From NCBI GenBank assembly GCA_963933205.1, contig CAWVTK010000131.1, positions 1 through 5,699 of the forward strand: a stretch of DNA of 5,699 nt, written 5' to 3'. Below, one piece after another: positions 1 to 5,322 of this stretch; the stretch's first letter is position 1, and the number at the start of each line of letters is the position of its first letter. The notes below the pieces were generated by a model. The model ran no database searches. It saw only the letters and a program-made list of their open reading frames with translations, and was not told where the DNA came from. A program made the translations under genes and the position numbers. The stretch comes from UBA6772 sp963933205. Lineage in GTDB: Bacteria > Bacteroidota > Bacteroidia > Flavobacteriales > UBA7430.

Positions 1-771
1 GTAGTATTAGGTTTAACTGGTGGGGGAGGTTCTATACTTACTGTTCCAATATTAGTTTATTTATTAGGGATTAATCCTATTACAGCAACGGGTTATTCCT
101 TATTTATTGTTGGGAGTGCATCTTTATTTGGAGCAATTAGAAATGCAAAATTAGGTATGATTGACTATCGTACCGGAATTGTCTTTGCCATTCCTGCATT
201 TATTTCTGTTTACCTCACTAGAAAATATTTAGTTCCTTCAATTCCAGATGTACTGTTTACAGTAAACGATTATGTATTGACAAAAGATGTGGGAATTATG
301 GTATTCTTTGCTCTTGTAATGTTAGCGGCTTCTATATCTATGATTAAAGGTAGAAAAGAGTCTGTAAAGCCTTGTTGTAGTACTCAAGAAGATCCTATTG
401 TATCATTTAATTACCCAATGATAATTGCTGAAGGTTTAGTTGTAGGTGTTCTTACTGGTGTTGTGGGTGCTGGAGGTGGATTCTTAATTATTCCTGCTTT
501 GGTATTGTTTGCCAAATTACCAATGAAGAAAGCGGTTGCGACCTCTTTAATGATTATTGCTATTAAATCTTTAATTGGTTTCTTAGGTGATGTGCAAAAT
601 GTAACAATCGATTGGGAGTTTTTATTAACCTTTACTTTTTTATCTATCCTTGGAATTATGCTAGGGATCTATTTGAACAAATTTGTTGATGGTAAGAAAT
701 TGAAGAAGTCCTTCGGATGGTTCGTCTTATTAATGGGCGTTTATATGATTATTAAAGAATTAGTATTGTAA
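1..771 (+). CDS. TauE/SafE-family anion (sulfite) exporter, 5'-truncated by the window edge
   Basis: This is a polytopic inner-membrane carrier of the TauE/SafE (DUF81) family, whose members export sulfite, sulfoacetate or related anions. The reading frame is open from base 1, so the true start is upstream of the window; 256 C-terminal residues are visible. The ATG at 157 is internal. Both family signature repeats are present: a glycine-rich GLTGGGGSIL near base 10 and GVVGAGGGFLIIP around bases 457-495, each at the head of a half-domain. Hydrophobic segments follow each repeat. The loop between the halves is charged and contains a Cys-Cys pair (bases 373-378), then the second half ends in TM segments up to the stop. 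A tauE gene accompanies the CstB-type enzyme in the staphylococcal cst operon, so sulfite export is the most likely role here. Substrate is inferred from context only. The family assignment is firm. Confidence 0.9.
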   Translation, partial: VVLGLTGGGGSILTVPILVYLLGINPITATGYSLFIVGSASLFGAIRNAKLGMIDYRTGIVFAIPAFISVYLTRKYLVPSIPDVLFTVNDYVLTKDVGIMVFFALVMLAASISMIKGRKESVKPCCSTQEDPIVSFNYPMIIAEGLVVGVLTGVVGAGGGFLIIPALVLFAKLPMKKAVATSLMIIAIKSLIGFLGDVQNVTIDWEFLLTFTFLSILGIMLGIYLNKFVDGKKLKKSFGWFVLLMGVYMIIKELVL

Positions 772-812
772 TTGGTTTTAGACGATAAAAATTTGACTGC
801 TCGTTAAATGAT

Positions 813-841
813 AAATGCCTTCGTGAAAACGAGGGCATTTT
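813..841 (+). terminator. Intrinsic terminator after the TauE/SafE gene
   Basis: A 12-bp stem (813-824 pairing with 829-840, with one T-G wobble) encloses a GAAA tetraloop of the stable GNRA class. On the plus strand it runs into TTTT then TATATAA. It sits 41 bases after the TauE stop codon. It also lies between two convergent genes and may stop transcripts from the minus-strand SpoIIAA-like gene ending at 885, although the T-tract on that strand is poor. Confidence 0.85.
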
Positions 842-884
842 ATATAATGTTAAATATATACGTGAATTCTATACTTCTTAAAAA

Positions 885-1265
885 CTAACATTGTTTCAGA
901 AGCCACAAAATGGCATCGTCACTATTCGTAAACGATTTTATTGGGAATTTGGGTTTGTTTAAACCTAAGAAAAAGCTTGCAATTAATCTTGTTAAAGGAT
1001 TATTAACGAGCATAGCAACAGCTTTATGAGTCTTTGTCATATCAGGGTTGCTTACCATTGTACGGGCTTCTTTAGTTATCCCAATTAAATTATTCAAATC
1101 TACGAGAAGAAGTACGCCATTATTGGTTAGGTCTAACAACCTAAGACCGTTAAGGTGTTCTGTCATGGTAACTAAAGTATGTGTTGTTCTCCTAGGGAAT
1201 GTCAAGCAAATAATATTGTCATCGACTCTTCTGAGAACAGCATTAGAGGTTTCTATCATGTCCAT
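885..1265 (-). CDS. Small SpoIIAA/STAS-like protein (DUF7793-type), function unknown
   Basis: This 126-residue cytoplasmic protein has no signal peptide or membrane segment. Its pattern matches the SpoIIAA/STAS-like proteins common in Bacteroidota: a strand and acidic turn VLLLVDLNNLIGITKEAR (about residues 51-68), then KAVAMLVNNPLTRLIASFFLG (residues 81-101), then NKPKFPIKSFTNSDDAILWL near the C-terminus. The family has no assigned biochemical role; related folds act in anti-anti-sigma partner switching or lipid binding. I see no conserved phosphorylatable serine that I could defend. The start at 1265 is the first ATG, with a second in-frame ATG two codons later. The gene is transcribed divergently from the persulfide dioxygenase gene, shares its 121-base upstream region, and converges on the TauE gene. 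It is the only gene here without an obvious sulfur role. The reading frame is secure, the family moderately so. Confidence 0.8.
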   Translation of the reverse strand: MDMIETSNAVLRRVDDNIICLTFPRRTTHTLVTMTEHLNGLRLLDLTNNGVLLLVDLNNLIGITKEARTMVSNPDMTKTHKAVAMLVNNPLTRLIASFFLGLNKPKFPIKSFTNSDDAILWLLKQC

Positions 1266-1275
1266 CCTAGCAAGA

Positions 1276-1291
1276 TAGCTTAATAAAGCTA
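1276..1291. repeat. Short perfect inverted repeat upstream of the SpoIIAA-like gene
   Basis: TAGCTT and AAGCTA face each other across a 4-base spacer (AATA), 10 to 26 bases before the minus-strand ATG. It could form a small hairpin in the mRNA leader or act as a half-site pair for a repressor. It also overlaps a possible minus-strand -7 box. It is short enough to be chance in AT-rich DNA. Confidence 0.35.
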
Positions 1292-1313
1292 ATTATTCGA
1301 ATTCATATGTTTG

Positions 1314-1329
1314 CGTGATAAGTGTCACA
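1314..1329. promoter_or_regulatory. Predicted Crp/Fnr-family operator before the persulfide dioxygenase operon
   Basis: The sequence CGTGATAAGTGTCACA matches the Crp/Fnr pattern TGTGA-N6-TCACA at nine of ten defined positions. Its centre is at 1321.5. It lies 29.5 bases upstream of the first base of an exact TAnnTTTG box, which places it near -41 from the expected transcription start, the class II activator position. No TTG -33 element is seen at the normal spacing, which fits activator dependence. The same arrangement recurs at 3911-3955. Which regulator binds is not known; no regulator gene is in the window. Confidence 0.7.
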
Positions 1330-1350
1330 AATAGGTTTTGGAATCTACTT

Positions 1351-1358
1351 TAAATTTG
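1351..1358 (+). promoter_or_regulatory. Bacteroidota-type -7 promoter box for the persulfide dioxygenase operon
   Basis: TAAATTTG is an exact match to the Bacteroidota -7 consensus TAnnTTTG. It ends 28 bases before the ATG at 1387, giving a short leader of about 20-25 bases. There is no TTG element about 20 bases upstream, where the Crp/Fnr-like site lies instead. Confidence 0.65.
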
Positions 1359-1386
1359 TCTCAGAAATCAAACGAAATCTAAGAAG

Positions 1387-2793
1387 ATGAAAGTAGAACA
1401 ATTATACACAGGATGTTTAGCTCAAGGAGCTTACTATATAGAAAGTAAGGGAGAAGTTGCTATAATAGACCCAATGCGTGAAGTGAGTGAGTATATTGAT
1501 TTAGCAGAAAGTAGAGATTCTAAAATATTATATATATTCGAAACTCACTTCCATGCAGACTTTGTAAGTGGACATGTAACGCTATCTGAAAGAACTGGTG
1601 CACCAATAATTTTTGGTCCTAATGCTACCACTAGTTTTGATAGTACGATTGCAAAGGATAATCAAGAATTTAAACTTGGTAATGTAACTATAAAAGCACT
1701 ACATACACCTGGGCATACCATGGAGAGTACTTGTTATTTATTAATTGATGAAAAAGGGAAAGAACATTCTTTATTCTCTGGGGATACTTTGTTTTTAGGT
1801 GATGTTGGGAGGCCAGATTTAGCAGTTAAATCTGACATGACAAAAGAAGATTTAGCTGGTCATTTATTCGACTCATTGCGTACTAAAATTATGACACTTA
1901 ATGATTCGGTGATTGTTTATCCTGGACATGGAGCTGGTTCTGCATGTGGAAAAAATATTAGTACAGATTTAGTTGGTTCTATTGGCGATCAGAAACTAAA
2001 TAATTATGCTTTACGGCACAATATGACTAAAGACGAGTTTGTAAAAGAAGTAACCGCAGGTATTTTACCTCCACCTGCATACTTCCCTTTAAATGTTGGC
2101 TTAAATAAGAACGGTTATAAAGATGCTGATAAAGTTCTAGTAGAAGGGAAAAAGCCACTAACTCCAACAGAATTTGAAAGTACAGCAGAAAATACGGATG
2201 CTGTAATATTGGATGTTAGACGTCAGGATGAATTTGCTTTAGGTCATATACCTAATTCTATTTTTATCGGAATAAATGGTGGTTTTGCTCCTTGGGTAGG
2301 AGCTTTAATTAAAGATGTTAATCAAGCTATTTTACTTGTATGTCATGATGACCAATTAGACGAAACGATTAAGCGTTTATCTAGAGTAGGTTTCGATAAT
2401 GTGATTGGCTATTTAAAGGGAGGCTTCTGTACATGGACAGAAGAGCATAAAGCAATTGCTACAGTAGACACTATTTCATCATCTGATTTTGCTAGCCTTA
2501 TCGCTAAGGAAAACTTGCAGGTTATGGATGTTCGCAAAGAGAATGAATATATTTCGGAACATGTTATGTCTGCTAAAAATACACCATTAGATTTCCTAAA
2601 TCAGTATATGAATGAATTCTCAAAAGACCAAATAAATTATGTGCACTGCGCAGGAGGTTACAGATCAATGATTGCAAATTCAATACTGAAGGCACGAGGA
2701 ATACATAATTTAGTAGATATTCAGGGAGGTTTTGGTGCAATCAAAAATACATCAGCTCCTGTTTCAGATTTCGTTTGTCCAAGCACATTATAA
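1387..2793 (+). CDS. CstB-like persulfide dioxygenase-rhodanese fusion
   Basis: This 468-residue cytoplasmic enzyme is predicted to oxidise low-molecular-weight persulfides, yielding sulfite or, with its rhodanese domain, thiosulfate. Residues about 1-250 form a metallo-beta-lactamase-fold dioxygenase domain. H54 (in THFHADFVSGH), H110 (in HTPGHT) and D133 (in SGDTLF) are the expected two-His-one-carboxylate iron ligands of ETHE1-type enzymes. The Asp of the HxHxD motif is followed by Phe59, not His, as I recall for CstB-type relatives. YPGHGAGSACGK (178-189) carries Cys187. Residues about 258-355 are a rhodanese fold whose active loop is degenerate: Cys319 sits at the catalytic position but the CxxGxR loop is lost. 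Residues about 361-462 are a second rhodanese with an intact CAGGYR loop (Cys421). This order, PDO, pseudo-rhodanese, active rhodanese, is that of Staphylococcus aureus CstB. It is the first gene of its operon, followed after 17 bases by a single-domain rhodanese. Confidence 0.93.
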   Translation: MKVEQLYTGCLAQGAYYIESKGEVAIIDPMREVSEYIDLAESRDSKILYIFETHFHADFVSGHVTLSERTGAPIIFGPNATTSFDSTIAKDNQEFKLGNVTIKALHTPGHTMESTCYLLIDEKGKEHSLFSGDTLFLGDVGRPDLAVKSDMTKEDLAGHLFDSLRTKIMTLNDSVIVYPGHGAGSACGKNISTDLVGSIGDQKLNNYALRHNMTKDEFVKEVTAGILPPPAYFPLNVGLNKNGYKDADKVLVEGKKPLTPTEFESTAENTDAVILDVRRQDEFALGHIPNSIFIGINGGFAPWVGALIKDVNQAILLVCHDDQLDETIKRLSRVGFDNVIGYLKGGFCTWTEEHKAIATVDTISSSDFASLIAKENLQVMDVRKENEYISEHVMSAKNTPLDFLNQYMNEFSKDQINYVHCAGGYRSMIANSILKARGIHNLVDIQGGFGAIKNTSAPVSDFVCPSTL

Positions 2794-2810
2794 TTATAAG
2801 AACTTTTAGT

Positions 2811-3116
2811 ATGAAAAACTTAAACCAAGATGAGTGGAAAAAAGCCTTAACAACTAATACAAACTATGTTTTATTGGATGTTAGGTCGCCACAAGAATGT
2901 CAAGCAGGGATGCAAGAAAATGCAAGCCAACTTAATTTTTTAGACCAAGAGGTGTTTATGTCTGGATTAGAAGCTTTAGATAAAAGTAAAGATTATTTTG
3001 TTTACTGTCGTTCTGGTGCTCGTTCATCTAATGCATGTGCTGTCTTAGCCCAAAAAGGTTTTACAAGCTTTAACCTTTTAGGTGGAATGCTTGAATGGGA
3101 TGGGGATATTGTATAA
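2811..3116 (+). CDS. Single-domain cytoplasmic rhodanese
   Basis: This 101-residue sulfurtransferase has no signal peptide. LLDVRSPQE (residues 21-29) is the typical first rhodanese box. The active loop is CRSGAR (66-71) with Cys66 as the expected persulfide-carrying residue, followed by a LLGGMLEW C-terminal box (about 88-95). It would pass sulfane sulfur between thiosulfate or thiols and a protein partner. The usual GHIPGA segment is replaced by AGMQENA, so the loop facing the substrate may differ. I chose the ATG at 2811. An in-frame TTG at 2775 lies inside the preceding gene, would add residues unlike the family and is not needed. The gene follows the persulfide dioxygenase stop by 17 bases and almost certainly shares its mRNA, so the two likely act on the same persulfide pool. 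A hairpin terminator follows it. Confidence 0.92.
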   Translation: MKNLNQDEWKKALTTNTNYVLLDVRSPQECQAGMQENASQLNFLDQEVFMSGLEALDKSKDYFVYCRSGARSSNACAVLAQKGFTSFNLLGGMLEWDGDIV

Positions 3117-3123
3117 TTTATAC

Positions 3124-3160
3124 TTGTAAAAAGCTGCTATTTTCGATAGCAGATTTTACA
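3124..3160 (+). terminator. Hairpin terminator after the rhodanese gene
   Basis: The core stem CTGCTAT (3134-3140) pairs perfectly with ATAGCAG (3146-3152) around a TTTCG loop. After one G-A mismatch it continues through an A-tract pairing with TTTT (3154-3157), and with one bulge TGT/ACA closes the base. The A-tract/T-tract flanks make it look bidirectional, but the genes on both sides run rightwards. The T-run is short, so read-through into the next gene at 3179 is possible. No convincing separate promoter for that gene was found. Confidence 0.65.
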
Positions 3161-3178
3161 TTAAATCACAATTAAATT

Positions 3179-3910
3179 ATGATTAAAACATATACTATTT
3201 CGGGAATGAGCTGTGGAAGCTGTGTTAAGAAGATAGAAGATGAATTGCTGATGCAGCCAGAAATTGAGAATGTTGTAATTGAATTGTCTTTAAAACTAGC
3301 AAAAATCACATTTCACAAGCTACTTCCTCTAGAAAAACTAAACCAAATCATCTCAAGTATGGGGCCTTATTCTATTGTTGAAAACAAGATGGATGAATTG
3401 TCTCAATTATTAAAAAGTGATAAAAAGACAGGAATAAAACTGAGTATTTATAAGCCCTTATTTTTGATTGTTATTTTTATTTCGGGTGTGAGTTTGTTGA
3501 GTCAATACAATTCTAATAGCTTTTCGGTTTCCCTTTGGATGCGTCACTTTATGGCTGGTTTCTTCATCGTCTTTTCTTTCTTCAAACTGTTAAACCTTCA
3601 AGGGTTTTCAGACTCTTATCGCATGTATGATGTTGTTGCTGCTAAATGGAAGCCTTGGGCATTTATATATCCTTTTGTAGAGCTTCTTTTGGGTGTTTTA
3701 TACTTAATTAATGTCTTTCCTGTTGAAACCAATATTGCTACAGTAGTAATTTTAGGGATCAGTAGTATTGGTGTTATTCAAAGCAATTTGAATAAAAGAA
3801 AAATTAAGTGTGCATGTTTGGGTGATGTATTTAATCTACCAATGAGTACGGTTACTATTATCGAGAATTTAACAATGATACTAATGGCTTTATTAATGCT
3901 ATTTGTTTAG
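3179..3910 (+). CDS. Fusion of a heavy-metal-associated domain with a MauE/DoxX-like membrane protein
   Basis: This is a 243-residue inner-membrane protein. Residues 1-67 are an HMA (ferredoxin-like, metal-chaperone) domain with GMSCGSC, where Cys12 and Cys15 form the CxxC soft-metal or thiol site. After a linker come about five hydrophobic segments (about 93-110, 124-140, 161-180, 186-202, 224-243) typical of the MauE/DoxX superfamily. A CxC motif (Cys211, Cys213) in CACLGDVFNLPMS follows a basic stretch NKRKIK. The positive-inside rule then puts this CxC on the cytoplasmic side, the same side as the HMA domain, so the two could exchange a metal ion or disulfide. MauE relatives act in disulfide formation and DoxX relatives include subunits of thiosulfate:quinone oxidoreductase; which applies here is unknown. 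The start is fixed by the HMA domain beginning at residue 2-3. It lies between the two regulated operons, behind a hairpin terminator, and its stop codon abuts the next operator. Confidence 0.85.
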   Translation: MIKTYTISGMSCGSCVKKIEDELLMQPEIENVVIELSLKLAKITFHKLLPLEKLNQIISSMGPYSIVENKMDELSQLLKSDKKTGIKLSIYKPLFLIVIFISGVSLLSQYNSNSFSVSLWMRHFMAGFFIVFSFFKLLNLQGFSDSYRMYDVVAAKWKPWAFIYPFVELLLGVLYLINVFPVETNIATVVILGISSIGVIQSNLNKRKIKCACLGDVFNLPMSTVTIIENLTMILMALLMLFV

Positions 3911-3926
3911 TGTGACAATAGTTACA
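3911..3926. promoter_or_regulatory. Predicted Crp/Fnr-family operator before the YeeE operon
   Basis: TGTGACAATAGTTACA matches TGTGA-N6-TCACA at nine of ten defined positions, centred at 3918.5, and begins at the base right after the TAG stop of the preceding gene. Aligned with the site at 1314-1329 it shares 15 of 20 bases, including a common CAAATA tail. The centre is 29.5 bases before an exact TAnnTTTG box, the identical distance seen at the first site. This makes a common Crp/Fnr-type activator for both operons likely. Confidence 0.72.
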
Positions 3927-3947
3927 AATAAATAGAATTAGTACTCT

Positions 3948-3955
3948 TATTTTTG
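3948..3955 (+). promoter_or_regulatory. Bacteroidota-type -7 promoter box for the YeeE operon
   Basis: TATTTTTG fits TAnnTTTG exactly and ends 20 bases before the ATG at 3976, giving a very short leader of roughly 15 bases. No TTG -33 element is present at normal spacing; the Crp/Fnr-like palindrome occupies that region. Confidence 0.62.
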
Positions 3956-3975
3956 AAAACAAATAAAAAACTAAA

Positions 3976-4533
3976 ATGGAATTTATTTCACAACCATGGC
4001 CTTGGTATGTTGCAGGGCCTTTAATTGCACTTGTAATGATTACGCTAACAATGTTTAGTAAATCATTTGGATTGTCAGCTAATCTACGTACCATCTGTTC
4101 TATTGGTGGGGCTGGTAGGCTTGTAGATTTTTTCAACTTCGATTGGAAATCACAAATATGGAATTTAGTATTTTTGGTAGGAGCTGTTTTAGGAGGCTTT
4201 ATTGCCGCTAATTATTTGACTGCAAATACGTCAATTATTTTAAATCCTGCTACCGTAGCTGCTTTAGCAGATTTAGGTATTGAAAATGCAGGTTCTTCAT
4301 TTTTACCAGATGAAATTTTTGGTTTAGATGCTTTAAGCTCGTTTGGTGGAATTGCTTATTTAGTTGTAGGAGGCCTTCTTATTGGTTTTGGGTCTAGATA
4401 TGCTGGCGGTTGTACATCTGGTCATGCAATAACGGGCTTAAGTGCCTTGCAATTACCATCACTAATTGCAGTTATCGGATTTTTCATTGGAGGTCTAATT
4501 ATGACTTTCTTCATTTTACCATTCATTCTTTAA
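3976..4533 (+). CDS. YeeE/YedE-family half-transporter, probable thiosulfate (sulfane sulfur) uptake
   Basis: This is a 185-residue inner-membrane protein of the YeeE/YedE (DUF395) family. The structurally studied full-length member, TsuA, takes up thiosulfate through a path lined by conserved cysteines. Here GGCTSGH (144-150, Cys146) is the hallmark half-domain motif at the mouth of a re-entrant helix, and LRTICSIGG (37-45) supplies Cys41 at the other key position. Hydrophobic segments lie at about 12-27, 63-82, 123-139 and 158-185. The length is about half that of fused YeeE proteins, so it should pair with the DUF6691 half encoded 10 bases downstream to rebuild a whole carrier. It is the first gene of the second operon, just behind a Crp/Fnr-like site. 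In this neighbourhood of rhodaneses, import of thiosulfate or a polysulfide-like species is the likely role; the exact substrate is inferred. Confidence 0.9.
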   Translation: MEFISQPWPWYVAGPLIALVMITLTMFSKSFGLSANLRTICSIGGAGRLVDFFNFDWKSQIWNLVFLVGAVLGGFIAANYLTANTSIILNPATVAALADLGIENAGSSFLPDEIFGLDALSSFGGIAYLVVGGLLIGFGSRYAGGCTSGHAITGLSALQLPSLIAVIGFFIGGLIMTFFILPFIL

Positions 4534-4543
4534 AATAGTCGTT

Positions 4544-4957
4544 ATGAAGTATATTAAATTTTTACTCACAGGAGTTTTATTCGGCATAGTAATGACTAAA
4601 GCAGAGATTATTTCCTGGTTTAGAATTTATGAAATGTTCCGATTCGACGCTTTTCATATGTATGGAATTATAGGATCTGCAGTACTTATAGGAATTGTTT
4701 TCGTTAAATACACAAAAAGAAAAGAGCTTTGTTGTATTGAAAAAAAACCAATTGAGTTTAAAGATAAAAATATGAGTTTCCCAAGATACCTTATCGGAGG
4801 GGTGATCTTTGGTTTAGGCTGGGCTATGACCGGTGCTTGCCCGGGACCAATGTTTGTTCTACTAGGTCATGGGGTGTATTCAATGCTAATTTTAATTATG
4901 AGTGCTCTCTTTGGTACTTTCCTTTATGGTGTTGTTAAAGATAAACTTCCTCATTAA
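4544..4957 (+). CDS. DUF6691-type partner half of the split YeeE/YedE transporter
   Basis: This is a 137-residue inner-membrane protein. TM segments lie at about 4-18, 40-55, 83-98 and 107-130. Its signature GWAMTGACPGPM (92-103) with Cys99 is the counterpart of GGCTSGH in the other half. The N-terminal segment FLLTGVLFGIVMTKAEI and RIYEMFRFDAFHMYG (27-41) are typical of the DUF6691 subgroup of YeeE/YedE-like proteins. The central loop is charged and carries a Cys-Cys pair (Cys63-Cys64), a possible docking or sulfur-acceptor site. The gene follows its partner by 10 bases, which supports co-translation of a two-subunit carrier. The 51-base gap to the next gene shows no clear promoter or terminator, so the downstream rhodaneses probably belong to the same transcript. 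Confidence 0.9.
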   Translation: MKYIKFLLTGVLFGIVMTKAEIISWFRIYEMFRFDAFHMYGIIGSAVLIGIVFVKYTKRKELCCIEKKPIEFKDKNMSFPRYLIGGVIFGLGWAMTGACPGPMFVLLGHGVYSMLILIMSALFGTFLYGVVKDKLPH

Positions 4958-5008
4958 TTTACTTTTCTATTTATCTTAAATCGTAAACAACCTTCTAAGA
5001 AACCTATT

Positions 5009-5317
5009 ATGATAAAATTTTTAAAAAATTTATTTGCCACAACCGATTATAAGCAACTTATTGCTGATGGTGCTTTAATTATTGATGTACGTTCGAAGGC
5101 TGAGTACAAAACTGGAGCTATCGGAAAAAGTATTAACATTCCTTTGGATAGAGTTGAAAAGGAATTGAAGAAAATTGTTGATTTAAATCAAACTCTTATT
5201 TTTTGTTGTAGATCAGGTAATCGCTCTGCACAAGCTACTCGAATACTAACATCTAAAGGTGCTACAGCTTATAATGGTGGTGCATGGAATTCTCTTCAAA
5301 GAAAAATTAAAAACTAA
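5009..5317 (+). CDS. Single-domain cytoplasmic rhodanese paired with the YeeE/DUF6691 transporter
   Basis: This 102-residue sulfurtransferase shows IIDVRSKAEY (24-33), the substrate-side segment GAIGKSINIPLD (36-47), and the active loop CRSGNR (67-72) with Cys67 catalytic, directly preceded by Cys66. A short C-terminal segment with NGGAW completes the fold. The first residues MIKFLKNLF are basic and hydrophobic but are followed by polar residues with no cleavage site, so I read it as cytoplasmic. Placed right after the transporter genes, it is a good candidate to accept sulfane sulfur from the imported substrate, as the TusA-like YeeD does for YeeE in Escherichia coli; that role is inferred from context. 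The neighbouring rhodanese starts 5 bases after its stop, so the pair is tightly coupled. Confidence 0.92.
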   Translation: MIKFLKNLFATTDYKQLIADGALIIDVRSKAEYKTGAIGKSINIPLDRVEKELKKIVDLNQTLIFCCRSGNRSAQATRILTSKGATAYNGGAWNSLQRKIKN

Positions 5318-5322
5318 TATCG

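Noticed and set aside
157..771. A complete 204-residue gene starting at ATG 157
   Set aside because: The frame is open back to base 1 and bases 1-156 encode the first TauE/SafE signature repeat, so this ATG is an internal Met of a truncated gene.
1048..1278. Plus-strand ORF of 76 residues
   Set aside because: It lies wholly antisense to the SpoIIAA-like gene, which has clear family motifs; the plus-strand translation resembles no known protein.
1306..1313. TATGTTTG, a second exact TAnnTTTG box in the divergent region
   Set aside because: It lies upstream of, and directly abuts, the Crp/Fnr-like palindrome, has no TTG about 20 bases upstream, and would give a longer leader; the box at 1351 fits the conserved spacing better.
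2775..2810. Upstream TTG start extending the first single-domain rhodanese into the dioxygenase gene
   Set aside because: The 12 extra residues lie in sequence that codes for the preceding protein up to 2793, and the ATG at 2811 gives a normal rhodanese N-terminus.
3119..3126. TATACTTG as a promoter box for the HMA-MauE gene
   Set aside because: It has one mismatch to TAnnTTTG, no -33 element at suitable distance, and precedes the hairpin terminator, so a transcript from it would meet the terminator first.
3858..4136. Minus-strand ORF of 92 residues
   Set aside because: It overlaps the end of the HMA-MauE gene, the Crp/Fnr-like promoter and the start of the YeeE gene, and its translation shows no recognisable motif.
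4958..5008. Possible terminator between the DUF6691 gene and the next rhodanese
   Set aside because: Only a 5-base TTTAC/GTAAA pairing over a long loop is present, with no T-tract, so the genes are taken as one operon.
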